NCBI RefSeq assembly: GCF_004769575.1
Contig: NZ_RQGA01000019.1
Span: forward strand, 92,695-156,694
Length of the DNA stretch: 64,000 nt
Direction: 5' to 3'
Origin: Leptospira perdikensis
Lineage (GTDB): Bacteria; Spirochaetota; Leptospiria; Leptospirales; Leptospiraceae
In this document: piece after piece, positions 20,793 to 30,555 of the stretch
Position numbering within the stretch: the first letter of the stretch is position 1
Layout: the number at the start of each line of letters is the position of its first letter
Notes under the pieces: generated by a model
The model's database searches: none
Told to the model about the DNA's origin: nothing
The model's input: the letters and a program-made list of their open reading frames with translations, nothing else
Made by a program: the position numbers and the translations under genes

Positions 20793-21876
20793 ACCACCTA
20801 AACAAAAGAAAACTTTGATTCTTGTGAATTTAGGTGGTCCAAGGTCTACCGAGGAAATTGAAGTTTTTTTAACGGATTTGTTTACCGATCCCTATGTTTT
20901 TGATTTGCCCTTACCTGAATTTTTACGCCTTCCTCTTGCTCGTTTTATTGCAAAGAAACGAACTCCGAAGGTAAAAAAAACTTACGAGTCAATGGGATTT
21001 GGTGGCGGATCCCCTTTGGTATCTGAAACTGAAAAACAAGCGAAAACTCTTGAAAGTATATTAAATCAAAAAACAAATATTGATTGGATCGTAAAAATAG
21101 CGATGACTTGTGGGTATCCACATATCCGTGATCCCGAATTTGAGAAACCAAGTCCAGATACCATCTATCTTCCGTTATATCCTCAATATTCGCGTTCGAC
21201 AGTTCTTTCCACTCTCAATCATTTGGAAAAAAAATTTAAGGAATGCCCTGCTGGGAGTGGGGGTTATGTTCCAACATTTTCATTGGATCCAAAGTTCCAT
21301 AAAATCTCTGCTAAATTCATTTATGAATTCTTTAATGGTGAATTGAACTCAAAAGATTTTTTGCATTTTCCGAAAGAAAAACCAAACATCGATTGGAAAG
21401 GTTTGGATTTGGTTTTTTCAGCTCATGGTGTTCCCATGCGACTCATTCATAAGGGTGATCGGTATATGCAGGAAATTGAATCCTCTGTAAAAGGAATTAC
21501 AGAACAACTTCGATTGTTTGGCTTTCGGGGGAACACTTATATCTCTTATCAAAGTAAGGTGGGGCCAGCAAAATGGACGGAACCAAGTTCTATATCAATG
21601 ATTGAGTCCCTTAGTCAAGAAGAGAAAGAAATTGCTGTTTATCCCATTAGTTTTGTAAGTGATCATTTAGAAACTTTAGAAGAGATTGGTGAACAATTTA
21701 AAGACATTGCTTTAAAATCAGGTGCTAAGTCTTTTACGAGGATTCCTGCTTTTGGCACCTACCTTCCGTTTATGGAATATTTGGCAGAAAGAGTGTTGGT
21801 CGGAGATTCTTCAATCCACCATTGTATTTGTAAGGAAATGGGGGGGGAATCACTCCCTACTTGTCGATTCAAATAA
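20782..21876 (+). CDS. hemH: Ferrochelatase
   Basis: Inserts Fe2+ into protoporphyrin IX, the last step of heme synthesis. Visible motifs: LVNLGGPRSTEEIEVFL at the N-terminus, ESMGFGGGSPLVSETEKQA, the catalytic histidine in VFSAHGVPMRLI, SYQSKVGPAKWTEPS and YPISFVSDHLETLEEI. Length is 364 residues from the ATG at 20782, which overlaps the topA stop region; a GTG at 20767 is possible but gives a less typical N-terminus. The C-terminus has cysteines (HHCICKEM, then TCRF) that might hold an iron-sulfur cluster, as some ferrochelatases do. Its last 27 bases overlap the convergent hemG gene. Confidence 0.94.
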   Translation: MNPKPPKQKKTLILVNLGGPRSTEEIEVFLTDLFTDPYVFDLPLPEFLRLPLARFIAKKRTPKVKKTYESMGFGGGSPLVSETEKQAKTLESILNQKTNIDWIVKIAMTCGYPHIRDPEFEKPSPDTIYLPLYPQYSRSTVLSTLNHLEKKFKECPAGSGGYVPTFSLDPKFHKISAKFIYEFFNGELNSKDFLHFPKEKPNIDWKGLDLVFSAHGVPMRLIHKGDRYMQEIESSVKGITEQLRLFGFRGNTYISYQSKVGPAKWTEPSSISMIESLSQEEKEIAVYPISFVSDHLETLEEIGEQFKDIALKSGAKSFTRIPAFGTYLPFMEYLAERVLVGDSSIHHCICKEMGGESLPTCRFK

Positions 21877-23061
21877 GGATCTAAGTCCTATTCCTTTTCT
21901 GTAATTTCCATAAAACCGAATGTCGATTCCATAAGATATCCATTCAGACTCTAATACATCCAAGCTTTGGTTGAAGATAAATAATTTTCTATCATAGGCA
22001 GGAAACACTCCGCTCCAAGAAGTAACGTAAACGGCGACAGATGGATCTAATTTTTTTGTCACCAATTCACGATCTTTTTCAAGAATAGATTCCCAAGTCT
22101 CTGTAAGATTTTCTTTGGCTGTTTCTGGATAAATCCAAGTTTCTGAATGAAGTGCTTCTTTGGCTCTTCCAGAAAAAATATCGGAATTGGATAAAACTCC
22201 GAGGGCACGAATTCCTTCGTTTTTTGCAAAAAGGATTCCGAAACATGGTTTCTTTGTTAGGTGGTTTTTTCCAAATCTAGTAATCGTGGTGATGGAAAGT
22301 AAATTGGGAGATGCGTGGGTTTGGATTTTATTACCAAGCAGTGGAATTAGATTTTTTAATGAAATACAAATTCTAATTTTGCCTTTTAGTTTTAAAATTT
22401 CGTCCAATGACTCGAATTTAAAGTTTGTTTTGATTTGAATTTTTGATTCTAAATAATGAACCAAATGGTTTACCAAATCACCCATTCCATTGGGAAAGGA
22501 AACGGTTCCGTAAGATTTTTTACCGTTTTTTTTCATTTCTTCCAAAATGGTTTTTGTTCCCGATCCATCCCATTTGGAAAAAATTGATTCTGCTTGTAGG
22601 GCCTCTAACCTCGTTCCATAAATACCACCTATTGCTGGTTCAATGATGTTTTTGGTTACGGAAGATCCAAACATATTAGTTGCCCAGGTTTCCAAGTTTT
22701 GATTTGTTTCGAATTTGATTTTTTTAAATGCAATGGTAAACAGTAGTTTTATGCCTGTTAGTATTGAGATGGGTAATCTGGAAAGTTTTCTGTTTACCCA
22801 AAAGTATCTTCTTTTGGCAGCTTTGTTGGGAAAGAGTGGCGTAAGTCCAATATCCGCAAACATGGATTTCATTTCATCAGTCAGTAAAACCCCATTGGCG
22901 GCTTGTTCCACAAGTCCTTCTGGAACTTGGTTGGTTCCAATCACTCCACCTAGTTTTTCGGAATGTTCATATAAAGTTACAGAATCACCTCGTTTTGTAT
23001 GATGGTAGGCAAGGAATAATCCGGTAATCCCCCCACCAACAATATGAACCCGTTCCGTCAT
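21850..23061 (-). CDS. hemG: Protoporphyrinogen/coproporphyrinogen oxidase (FAD, HemY type)
   Basis: FAD-dependent oxidase of 403 residues. The dinucleotide motif VGGGITGLFLAYHH and the following E-H-S-E-K-L-GG are at the N-terminus, and the substrate region RYFWVNRKLSRLPIS and GGIYGTRLEAL are as in HemY-type enzymes. It converts protoporphyrinogen IX to protoporphyrin IX, the step after HemN and before HemH. The family is somewhat short (usual 450-470 residues). Its start codon overlaps the hemN stop by four bases (ATGA); its end overlaps hemH tail to tail. Confidence 0.88.
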   Translation of the reverse strand: MTERVHIVGGGITGLFLAYHHTKRGDSVTLYEHSEKLGGVIGTNQVPEGLVEQAANGVLLTDEMKSMFADIGLTPLFPNKAAKRRYFWVNRKLSRLPISILTGIKLLFTIAFKKIKFETNQNLETWATNMFGSSVTKNIIEPAIGGIYGTRLEALQAESIFSKWDGSGTKTILEEMKKNGKKSYGTVSFPNGMGDLVNHLVHYLESKIQIKTNFKFESLDEILKLKGKIRICISLKNLIPLLGNKIQTHASPNLLSITTITRFGKNHLTKKPCFGILFAKNEGIRALGVLSNSDIFSGRAKEALHSETWIYPETAKENLTETWESILEKDRELVTKKLDPSVAVYVTSWSGVFPAYDRKLFIFNQSLDVLESEWISYGIDIRFYGNYRKGIGLRSLFESTSRE

Positions 23062-24398
23062 ATGGCTTTTGAGAAGACTGGCTTTGTCGGTTGGCTTAAT
23101 TGTAATTTTTCATCAAAGGCCATTGCAACAATTCTTAAAAATGGTTTTCCTAGTTCAGTAACACTAAGTGTGTTCCCTTGCCAACGAATCAAACGATCAG
23201 ATTCCATTTCTTGTAAAAAGTTTGTGACATGTGATTTTATATCGTTTGGTACATTTACTTTCCAGGCAGTCATTAGATCTAAAATTAATTGTTTGCGAAT
23301 CTGGTCGGAATGGTTGAGTTTGTGTCCACGTAAGATTGGGATGGTTCCTTCCGATATAGATTTTCTATATTTCATTTCTAGTTTTTGGTTTTGGAAAAAA
23401 ACATCAGGTGTTTCCGAAATAGAAGAAGATCCAAGGCCTAACATAACATCTGTTTTTGATTCACTATACCCCATAAAATTTCTATGAAGTTTGTTCGAAT
23501 GAAATGCCTTCCAGAGTTTGTCATGAGGAAGTGCAAAATGATCCATACCAATTTCTCTATAACCTTCTTTTTCTAACAAAGATCTGCCAATTTCATACAA
23601 ATCCCTTTTTACGGTTGGTTCAGGGAGGTCTTTTTCTGTAAATAATCTTTGTGAGGCCTTGATCCATGGAACATGAGCATAAGAATAAAATGCAATCCGA
23701 TCCGGTTTCAGTTCCAATGTCCTTTCGATCGAGTATTTCATGGAATCCAATGTTTGTTTTGGTAGACCATAAATCAGATCAAAATTGATGGAATCAAATC
23801 CAAGAGCTCTTGCTTCTAAAGTGATGTTTTCTGTTAATTCAAAAGGTTGGATTCTGTTGACTAACCTTTGCACTTCAGGATCAAAATCTTGAACTCCCAA
23901 ACTAATCCTTCTAAATCCTAGTTTTTGTAAAAGTTTTAGTTGAGAAACTCTTGTCCTTCGTGGGTCCACTTCGATGGAATATTGCGGATCTTTCGCTGGA
24001 TTTAGTTTGTTAAGAATGAATTCAATGGTTGATTGTAAATTATAGTCTGAGAGGTAAGTAGGGCTTCCTCCTCCCAAGTGAAGTTCACTTAAATTTTTTC
24101 CCTTTAAGTTTGAAACTTTTTCAGTGTATAACTCTAATTCATTTTTAAGAGCAATAACATAAGGTTCTTCAACTGTATGATTTTTGGTTATCGAAGTATT
24201 ACATCCACAAAAGGTACAAAGTGTTTCGCAAAATGGAATGTGAAGGTATAAAGTCAGTTTTGATTCTTTCGGAGTTAGGTGAGTTTCGAGTGATTGGATA
24301 CATTCGTCTAAAGTAGGGGAATCTGTCCAATAAGGGACGGTTGGATAACTTGTATATCTGGGAGCCGGCGTGTCGTATTTTTCCAGTAGGCCTTTCAT
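23058..24398 (-). CDS. hemN: Oxygen-independent coproporphyrinogen III oxidase
   Basis: Radical SAM enzyme oxidatively decarboxylating coproporphyrinogen III to protoporphyrinogen IX. The 446 residues start with the true-HemN signature KYDTPAPRYTSYPTVPYW. The cluster motif is C-x3-C-x2-C (CETLCTFC, about residues 59-66), followed by the GGGSP motif and EVDPRR. These features separate it from HemW look-alikes, which lack the N-terminal signature. The C-terminal HemN domain includes FLQEMESDRLIRW. It overlaps hemE and hemG by four bases at its two ends. Confidence 0.95.
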   Translation of the reverse strand: MKGLLEKYDTPAPRYTSYPTVPYWTDSPTLDECIQSLETHLTPKESKLTLYLHIPFCETLCTFCGCNTSITKNHTVEEPYVIALKNELELYTEKVSNLKGKNLSELHLGGGSPTYLSDYNLQSTIEFILNKLNPAKDPQYSIEVDPRRTRVSQLKLLQKLGFRRISLGVQDFDPEVQRLVNRIQPFELTENITLEARALGFDSINFDLIYGLPKQTLDSMKYSIERTLELKPDRIAFYSYAHVPWIKASQRLFTEKDLPEPTVKRDLYEIGRSLLEKEGYREIGMDHFALPHDKLWKAFHSNKLHRNFMGYSESKTDVMLGLGSSSISETPDVFFQNQKLEMKYRKSISEGTIPILRGHKLNHSDQIRKQLILDLMTAWKVNVPNDIKSHVTNFLQEMESDRLIRWQGNTLSVTELGKPFLRIVAMAFDEKLQLSQPTKPVFSKAI

Positions 24399-25438
24399 TC
24401 GCTAAATACCTTTCTTGTTTCTTCGATAAGTAGGTGAATTGAACTTTCAGGCGTGAATTGTAAAACTCCATGCCCAAGGCCTGCCACCCATCCCTTTCTT
24501 TCTTCTGGATCGAGGTCTTTGATTGGTAAAAGATATTCCCTTATTTTCTGTTTCAATATTTGATTGTCAGAAAATAAAAGTTCTTGGTCAAAATTCCCTT
24601 GTATAAAACCTTTTCCACCGAAGTTTTTTAATGTTTCTGGGATAGAAAACCGGTGGTCTACACCAAAGCCTGCTAAGTTTTGAATGGTTTGGATTTGCCT
24701 TATTTGTTCTTCTGTTGCATTTTTTGCATAATATCCAATTTGTTTAGGATAGAGTTTTGTAAATTCTGTCATCGGTTGTGTGACGTAGCGATGAAAATTA
24801 TAAGGGTCTAACATACCGGCTGCAGTATCAAAAATCATTACAAGTTCTGCTCCACCTTGCAATTGTAATTCGATATTGTTTTTTAAAAGAGGGACAAGAA
24901 TTGAATAAAACTCATCCACAAAGTTTTGATTGGTTTTGATAAAAGACATGTTCCCGTCGTGTTTACCAATGCTTGCATAAGTCATTAGTGTGAAGGGACC
25001 ACCGACAAATCCGATTAAGGAAACATCTTTTGGTAATACTTCTCTTGTTCGAATGACTGCTTCTTTTTGAAACTTTAATCCTTCAATGGCTTCATTAGCA
25101 GGTTTTAAGCGTAATAAATCTTTTTCAGATTTGAGCGAAAAAGAAAGTTTAGGGCCTGGATCATACGTTAAACCCATACCCAATGCTTCTAAAGGAAACA
25201 GCAGATCAGAAAAAAGAATACTTACATCAAATCCAAATTCCTGGACTGGCCCTAGTGCGACCTCTGCTGCTAGTTCCGGTTGTTTACAGAGTTCCATAAA
25301 ACTATAAGTTTCTTTCAGTTTCCGATAGTGTGCATGGTATCGTCCTGCTTGGCGCATGAACCATATTGGCGGAATGTTTTGTGGAACTAAATTGAGGGCA
25401 TTTGTGAATCGTTCGTTTCTGAATTGAGTGGTAATCAT
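24395..25438 (-). CDS. hemE: Uroporphyrinogen decarboxylase
   Basis: Decarboxylates the four acetate side chains of uroporphyrinogen III to give coproporphyrinogen III. Of 347 residues, the N-terminal signature [19 protein letters not shown] contains the substrate-binding arginine; the segments [27 protein letters not shown] and the later [11 protein letters not shown] follow as expected. The distal HGVLQFTPE segment near the C-terminus is also typical. Both ends overlap neighbouring genes (hemL upstream, hemN downstream) by four bases. Confidence 0.95.
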   Translation of the reverse strand: MITTQFRNERFTNALNLVPQNIPPIWFMRQAGRYHAHYRKLKETYSFMELCKQPELAAEVALGPVQEFGFDVSILFSDLLFPLEALGMGLTYDPGPKLSFSLKSEKDLLRLKPANEAIEGLKFQKEAVIRTREVLPKDVSLIGFVGGPFTLMTYASIGKHDGNMSFIKTNQNFVDEFYSILVPLLKNNIELQLQGGAELVMIFDTAAGMLDPYNFHRYVTQPMTEFTKLYPKQIGYYAKNATEEQIRQIQTIQNLAGFGVDHRFSIPETLKNFGGKGFIQGNFDQELLFSDNQILKQKIREYLLPIKDLDPEERKGWVAGLGHGVLQFTPESSIHLLIEETRKVFSE

Positions 25439-26718
25439 ATTTTTTTCTGTAATGCCTGTTTTGTTTTACTTAATGTAGTTTCTATAATTTCATTTGTATG
25501 GGCAGTTGATAAAAATCCAACCTCATACCCGCTAGGTGCTAGATAGACACCCTGGTCTAATAGTTTATGGAAAAAAATTGAAAACTTTGTTTTATGATCG
25601 GTTGGGATGTCTGCGATGGTTCGAACGGACTCCTTGGTTTTGCCTTTTAACCAATAGAGACTTCCGAAAGTAACTGCTTCCCAGCCTTCGTCTCCCGAAT
25701 CTGCCAAAAGTTTCACAATCCCCGAGGTTAATTGTTTGGTTTTTGATTCCAAATCTGGATAGGGATTTTCATTCCATGCTTTGGTTAAGGTTTTTAGGCC
25801 TGCTCGCATTCCGATTGGATTGGCAGATAACGTTCCTGCTTGGTAAACCGGACCACTGGGTGCCACTAAATCCATCAGATCTTTTTTGCCTGCATAAGCT
25901 CCCACAGGAAAACCACCACCAATGATTTTTCCATAACAAACTAAATCGGGAGTGATGCCGGTAAGTCCTGCCATCCCTTGGAAGGAAACTCTAAATCCTG
26001 AAATCACTTCATCAAACAAAAGTAATACACCATACTTTGTTGTGAGTTCTCTACATTTTTTTAAGAATTCAGTTCTTTGAGGAAGGAGGCCATAATTTGC
26101 GGGAATTGGCTCAATGGCAAGGCAAGCAATCTCATTTCCTTGTTTTAGAAAGAGTTCCTCTAAAGCAATCTCATCATCTAACGGTAGTACGAGTGTATTT
26201 TGAATGATTTCTGGACCAATCCCTTTACTATCACTAGAACTGAGACCAGCAAGACCGGACCCTGCTTTCACTAGGAGTTGGTCTAAGTGGCCATGATAAC
26301 AACCATCAAATTTTAGAATTTTACTTCTACCGGTTGCGGCTCGTGCCACACGAAGGGCACTCATGACCGCTTCCGTACCGGAGTTGACAAACCGGATTTT
26401 TTCTACCCAAGGAATTCTGTTTGTTATAAACTCGGCAAGTTCTAAGGAATATGGCTCACAGGCACCAAAGGACCAAGCCTTTCTCACTGTATCTTCTACG
26501 ACTTCTTGGATCTCTGGATGTCTATGACCAAAAAGGAGCGGGCCGAAACTTAAACAGTAATCAATATATTCTTTTCCTTCAACTGACTTTAAATAGGCGC
26601 CGCTTGCTTCGCTAAAAAAAACAGGAGTACCTCCGACTGATGCAAAGGAACGAACAGGGCTATGAACTCCCCCTGGAACTACTTTTTTGGAACGAAGAAA
26701 TAATTCTTCTGAATTCAT
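25435..26718 (-). CDS. hemL: Glutamate-1-semialdehyde 2,1-aminomutase
   Basis: PLP enzyme converting glutamate-1-semialdehyde to 5-aminolevulinate. The 427 residues contain [12 protein letters not shown], the [19 protein letters not shown] cofactor region, and the PLP lysine in [15 protein letters not shown] near residue 262. [15 protein letters not shown] follows. Together with hemA this establishes the C5 pathway from glutamyl-tRNA. It overlaps hemB and hemE by four bases (ATGA) at its ends. Confidence 0.96.
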   Translation of the reverse strand: MNSEELFLRSKKVVPGGVHSPVRSFASVGGTPVFFSEASGAYLKSVEGKEYIDYCLSFGPLLFGHRHPEIQEVVEDTVRKAWSFGACEPYSLELAEFITNRIPWVEKIRFVNSGTEAVMSALRVARAATGRSKILKFDGCYHGHLDQLLVKAGSGLAGLSSSDSKGIGPEIIQNTLVLPLDDEIALEELFLKQGNEIACLAIEPIPANYGLLPQRTEFLKKCRELTTKYGVLLLFDEVISGFRVSFQGMAGLTGITPDLVCYGKIIGGGFPVGAYAGKKDLMDLVAPSGPVYQAGTLSANPIGMRAGLKTLTKAWNENPYPDLESKTKQLTSGIVKLLADSGDEGWEAVTFGSLYWLKGKTKESVRTIADIPTDHKTKFSIFFHKLLDQGVYLAPSGYEVGFLSTAHTNEIIETTLSKTKQALQKKI

Positions 26719-27668
26719 GAATACAACCTTTTTGCAATCCTTGCACCGTAAGAAATTAAATAAGAAGAACCTGCTCTTCTAAATACATCCCAAGTTTCTT
26801 TGAGGCCCTCTTCAAAATTTAAAAATCCTTCTTTTGCTAAATAAACAAGACTAGCATACTCACCACTTACTTGGTAGGCACCAGTAGGAAGTCCTGTTTT
26901 TTCTTTGATGGGAGCAATGAGATCAATAGCGGTCATTCCTGGTTTGACCATGAGTAAGTCCGCACCTTCTTCTTTATCTCTAATGGAAGTGTGGATGGCT
27001 GTGTCACGATCGCGAACATCGAGTTGGTATCCGCTACGATCACCAAATTGTGGTGATGAATCAGCGGCACCGCGAAAAGGTCCATAGAAATTACTTTTGA
27101 ATTTTGTGGAATAACTCATGATAGGAACCATAGTGTGTTCGTTTGCATCTAAGATTTTTCTATGAGAGCCGACTCGGCCATCCATCATATCACTCGGGGC
27201 AATCCCATCTGCACCGGCATCTGCATAAATGAGGGCCAGATCAGAAAGGCGTTTAAGTGTTAAGTCGAGATCGATATTTCCTGATTTGTGAAAGTGGCAA
27301 CAATGCCCTGTAGTTGTCACCGAACAGATGCAAGTATCTAACCAGAGAAACATATCGGGAAATGTTTTTTTTATGGCGCTGATATTCGTATGGTAAAAGT
27401 TTTTTGGAAAACTTGTATCTGATTTGTCTTTAGGAACCATAAACAATAAAAATTGAGATACACCAGCTTTTAAGTCAGATTCAATTTGATGGAAAATAGA
27501 TTTATTCGTGTCACGAAAAACATCGGGTAATCCTTTGATCGGTTCCTTTTCTTCAATGCCTTCTGCAAGAAAAAGTGGTTGGATCATTTTGTTTACATTA
27601 AGTGATCCAGTTTCACCTAAATTTCTTAAATATTGATTGGAGCGTAAACGCAGTGTTTGTTTTTTCAT
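26715..27668 (-). CDS. hemB: Delta-aminolevulinic acid dehydratase (porphobilinogen synthase)
   Basis: Condenses two 5-aminolevulinate molecules to porphobilinogen. The start is the ATG at 27668, which overlaps the hemCD stop in ATGA; an in-frame extension to 27692 lies inside hemCD. Of 317 residues, the catalytic zinc cysteines are in [15 protein letters not shown] (about residues 112-121), the Schiff-base lysines are in YSTKFKS (about 188) and LLMVKPGM (about 241), and [11 protein letters not shown] lies between. The cysteine set indicates a zinc-dependent type. Confidence 0.95.
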   Translation of the reverse strand: MKKQTLRLRSNQYLRNLGETGSLNVNKMIQPLFLAEGIEEKEPIKGLPDVFRDTNKSIFHQIESDLKAGVSQFLLFMVPKDKSDTSFPKNFYHTNISAIKKTFPDMFLWLDTCICSVTTTGHCCHFHKSGNIDLDLTLKRLSDLALIYADAGADGIAPSDMMDGRVGSHRKILDANEHTMVPIMSYSTKFKSNFYGPFRGAADSSPQFGDRSGYQLDVRDRDTAIHTSIRDKEEGADLLMVKPGMTAIDLIAPIKEKTGLPTGAYQVSGEYASLVYLAKEGFLNFEEGLKETWDVFRRAGSSYLISYGARIAKRLYS

Positions 27669-29200
27669 GGTTTTATATACCTTTCTATCCAAGAATCAAA
27701 AGATAATGATACAAAAACTCTGGTTCCTGAAGGTTCCTCACCTATTGTCTGTTTAATCTTCTTAAATGTCGATCCAGGGCCAACAAAGTGAATCACATCT
27801 AGTAGTTCTGGAAAACGTTTTGTGACGATATCAAACTCGGAGCCACTACGCCAATAAGCTGCTTTGATTTTCGAAGTATCAAAAGGAACTGGAATTTCCG
27901 GTGCTGAGACAAAGTAGGTCGGAATCACTGGATAGATACTATTGTGTTTATCAGAATCGACATGTGTGAGTTTTACAAAATTTGGTTTTCTACCTAAAAG
28001 GAGGTCTATCATCGGTGGTTCACTTTCACCTAATCCATCACAGGTGCCGTTTACCCAAAAACCTCTGAGAGCAAGGTCTTTCCAAGTTGATAGTCCTGCT
28101 GACCATAGTATTTGGTTTGTGGGGTTTACAGATAAATCTAATGGGAAGGCATAACCTCGTGATACAAATACATCAACATCTTTTGGAATGGAGTAGGTGA
28201 GACGTTCTCTCTGTCTAGCTGCCATTTTAGCGTTTGGAGGCCATACCTCATCGCGATGAAAGGATAAATTAGGTGTTCCGGATAGTTCTTTTGAGTATAG
28301 TGTTTTACCGTCTTCTGTTTCACCTCTAACAAAAGTTATTTTTCCGTAGTCTCTTGTTAAAACTGAAACTCCAATTTTTTGATGACACCCGCCGCCATAT
28401 TGAGATAGAATTTTTCTTTCTTCTTCTGCAGTTATCTCAGCATTGATATCAGAGATTTCTTTTAGCAAGGACTCCAGATGTTTATCTTCCTTTCTGATTT
28501 CTGCGCAAAGAGCACCTTGTGCCGGTGCACTCGGAAATATAGAAGATGGCATTACCATAAATAGAGATAAATTTACAGCTTCTCTTATCAATTGTTTGAC
28601 TTCTTTTAATTCAGAAACTTGATTATCGTCATCGTCAAAATTTAGAATTCTATCTAAAGCTGCCTTTGCGATTAAAATACCGCCATTGTCATGTTCCAGA
28701 TACTTTCGTATTCTTGTCTGTATATTCCCTCTGACTGATTCGATTTTGACATGAAACGAATTGATAGGAGTGGGAAAGTATGTTTTTACGAAGTCGCGGA
28801 TATGGTGTTCTCTTCTTGGAGAAGAAGTGAGGATTGTAATTTCTGTTGGAGCAGAGATCCATTTGTTTCGTTTGAATAATAAAATATCGCGAACATCTTC
28901 TCTCGCTAGAATGGGAACGAGAGTTGTCTCTTTTCGATCTCTTAAATCCATATCTTTCCAAGAATGAATGGCGATATCAATTTTGTATTTCAGTAAGTCT
29001 TCTTGGAGGTCTTTAGTAAAGATCCCTTGACCTGCAAATTGCCAAAGCGGAGTTTTTAGATCTTTGTCGCCGGCAGATTCTCGAAATACAGTTTGGAATT
29101 CTTTTGTTTGGTTTTTTTCTTGAAGAGCTTTGATTACAGAAAGGATTTGAATGCGCGAGAGAAGTGAGGATCTTCCTCCGATTTTGATCATATCAGACAA
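27665..29200 (-). CDS. hemCD: Fused porphobilinogen deaminase / uroporphyrinogen III synthase
   Basis: The N-terminal 300 residues are hydroxymethylbilane synthase: GRSSLLSRIQ, GDKDLKTPLWQFAGQGIFTK, AIHSWKDMD, and the dipyrromethane cysteine in YGGGCHQKIGV near residue 271. The remaining about 200 residues (from DVFVSRGYAF) look like a divergent HemD: alternating strands and helices, AAYWRSGSEFDI, HFVGPGSTFKKI and a terminal VFVSLSF segment. The fusion would make and cyclise the linear tetrapyrrole in one protein. The HemD half is assigned mainly by position and fold pattern. The product is the branch point to both heme and siroheme (cobA at 34.5 kb). Confidence 0.88.
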   Translation of the reverse strand: MSDMIKIGGRSSLLSRIQILSVIKALQEKNQTKEFQTVFRESAGDKDLKTPLWQFAGQGIFTKDLQEDLLKYKIDIAIHSWKDMDLRDRKETTLVPILAREDVRDILLFKRNKWISAPTEITILTSSPRREHHIRDFVKTYFPTPINSFHVKIESVRGNIQTRIRKYLEHDNGGILIAKAALDRILNFDDDDNQVSELKEVKQLIREAVNLSLFMVMPSSIFPSAPAQGALCAEIRKEDKHLESLLKEISDINAEITAEEERKILSQYGGGCHQKIGVSVLTRDYGKITFVRGETEDGKTLYSKELSGTPNLSFHRDEVWPPNAKMAARQRERLTYSIPKDVDVFVSRGYAFPLDLSVNPTNQILWSAGLSTWKDLALRGFWVNGTCDGLGESEPPMIDLLLGRKPNFVKLTHVDSDKHNSIYPVIPTYFVSAPEIPVPFDTSKIKAAYWRSGSEFDIVTKRFPELLDVIHFVGPGSTFKKIKQTIGEEPSGTRVFVSLSFDSWIERYIKP

Positions 29201-30065
29201 GTAAATCTTCCCATCCGTTCATTATGTGTAATTGTTCTTCCTCCCGCTCCCGAGTGAGTTCCGTTAGAAAGAATTGTAAATCCATTTTCACTGATTGGAT
29301 TTGTTCATCTGTTTCTTGTAGATCACTTAGGATTTTCGAAAGAGGAATATAGTTTTGATTATTAGTTTCGTTAGTTGCGGTTTCGCGAAAATCTAAAATT
29401 AAGGAAGAACTTTTGATCATTGATTCCCAGTTAAACGGTAAAAAACTTGAAGCGATAACAATTGCTTCATCGCCTGGTTTATAATCTTCCCAATGATAAA
29501 CTTTGATTGAAAATTCATTTTGTAATTCGGTCAGTTTCGTTTGGTTTCTTCCGATGAGGCGGACTTCTTTCTCTTTGGAAACAAGATAAGGTAGGATGGA
29601 ACTTGCTAGTTTACCTGTTCCAAGTATAGTGATTGATTTATGTTTTTGTAAATAGGAATCAGCGACACTTCCGTATGTTTGTCTACCGATTCCTGTTAAG
29701 TATTTTGAACGAATTTGTTTTGTATGTTCTAAAATTTGGTCTCGCAATCTTAAGAGAGAGAGTGCAAAAGTAGAGTTAGTTACCATCTCCTCTCTGAATC
29801 GATCTCGAAACTGTGCTTGGATTTCAGATTCCCCAAAAAGTTTGGATCTAAGACCAGAAACAACCTCTAGAAGAAAACGATAGGCTTCATATCCATGGAA
29901 TACTTCATAACCCTTGTAAAATCGTTCTGATTCTGTTATGGGAAATAATCGATGGTCTCCAAATGCAATTGATCTTTGGCATGTTTGCCAGACCTCTAGG
30001 CGAGAATCGTCTAAAGGGTTACTGATGGGATCATTTGAATGTAATAGAATCAGGTTTGACCACAT
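29193..30065 (-). CDS. hemA: Glutamyl-tRNA reductase, short form
   Basis: First enzyme of the C5 pathway, reducing glutamyl-tRNA(Glu) to glutamate-1-semialdehyde. The catalytic cysteine lies in VWQTCQRSIAF (about residue 28), matching the TCNR motif of the family. RFLLEVVSGLRSKLFGESEIQAQFRDRF is the conserved catalytic-domain helix region and ILGTGKLASSILPYL the NADPH site. At 290 residues it is well below the usual 400-430; the N-terminal 15-20 residues and the C-terminal dimerisation helices are reduced or absent. Gene order before hemCD supports the call. It overlaps hemCD by eight bases and is the promoter-proximal gene of the hem operon. Confidence 0.86.
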   Translation of the reverse strand: MWSNLILLHSNDPISNPLDDSRLEVWQTCQRSIAFGDHRLFPITESERFYKGYEVFHGYEAYRFLLEVVSGLRSKLFGESEIQAQFRDRFREEMVTNSTFALSLLRLRDQILEHTKQIRSKYLTGIGRQTYGSVADSYLQKHKSITILGTGKLASSILPYLVSKEKEVRLIGRNQTKLTELQNEFSIKVYHWEDYKPGDEAIVIASSFLPFNWESMIKSSSLILDFRETATNETNNQNYIPLSKILSDLQETDEQIQSVKMDLQFFLTELTREREEEQLHIMNGWEDLLV

Positions 30066-30106
30066 AATTTTATTCTATCAAATACAAGGTTCCAACTGTC
30101 ACAAGA

Positions 30107-30154
30107 TTGTCAGTCTCTAAAAAAATAAAATATGATATTGAAACTAAGTCTCAA
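30107..30154 (+). promoter_or_regulatory. Probable msrB promoter with overlapping inverted repeat
   Basis: TTGTCA (30107-30112) and TATGAT (30131-30136), 18 bases apart, fit a sigma-70-type promoter. Directly after the -10 lies an imperfect inverted repeat, TTGAAAC (30138-30144), TAA, GTCTCAA (30148-30154), with six of seven positions complementary. Its position over the start of transcription fits a repressor site. AAGGAA follows upstream of the msrB ATG. The region also separates msrB from the divergent hemA, whose own promoter could not be picked out. Confidence 0.5.
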
Positions 30155-30174
30155 TTAATAAGGAATGGTTAGTA

Positions 30175-30555
30175 ATGAACGAAAAGAATTGGAAAGAAAA
30201 ACTCACTCCCTTACAATACCAAGTCACTAGAGAAAAAGGCACCGAACGACCGTTTACCGGTGAATACTATGAACATAAAGAGAAAGGTACTTACCTTTGT
30301 GTTTGTTGTGGCGAGGCACTTTTTTCTTCTGAGGCAAAATATGATTCTGGTAGTGGCTGGCCTAGTTACTATGAACCAGTCCGGGCAGAAGTGGTTGCCA
30401 CCGAATCCGATAAAACTCATGGGATGGTGCGCACGGAAATTCTTTGCCAAAATTGCGGAGCCCACCTGGGCCATGTGTTCCCGGATGGCCCGAAACCAAC
30501 GGGTTTACGATATTGCGTGAATTCTGCTTCTTTAAAGTTTGAAAAGAAATCTTAA
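30175..30555 (+). CDS. msrB: Peptide-methionine (R)-S-oxide reductase
   Basis: Repairs methionine R-sulfoxide in proteins. The 126-residue single-domain enzyme has both structural zinc pairs (CVCC near residue 42 and CQNC near 92), the family signature [22 protein letters not shown] and the catalytic cysteine in [11 protein letters not shown]. The N-terminus starts directly with the domain and has no signal peptide, so it acts in the cytoplasm. It is divergent from the heme operon; an oxidative-stress link between the two is only suggestive. Confidence 0.97.
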   Translation: MNEKNWKEKLTPLQYQVTREKGTERPFTGEYYEHKEKGTYLCVCCGEALFSSEAKYDSGSGWPSYYEPVRAEVVATESDKTHGMVRTEILCQNCGAHLGHVFPDGPKPTGLRYCVNSASLKFEKKS

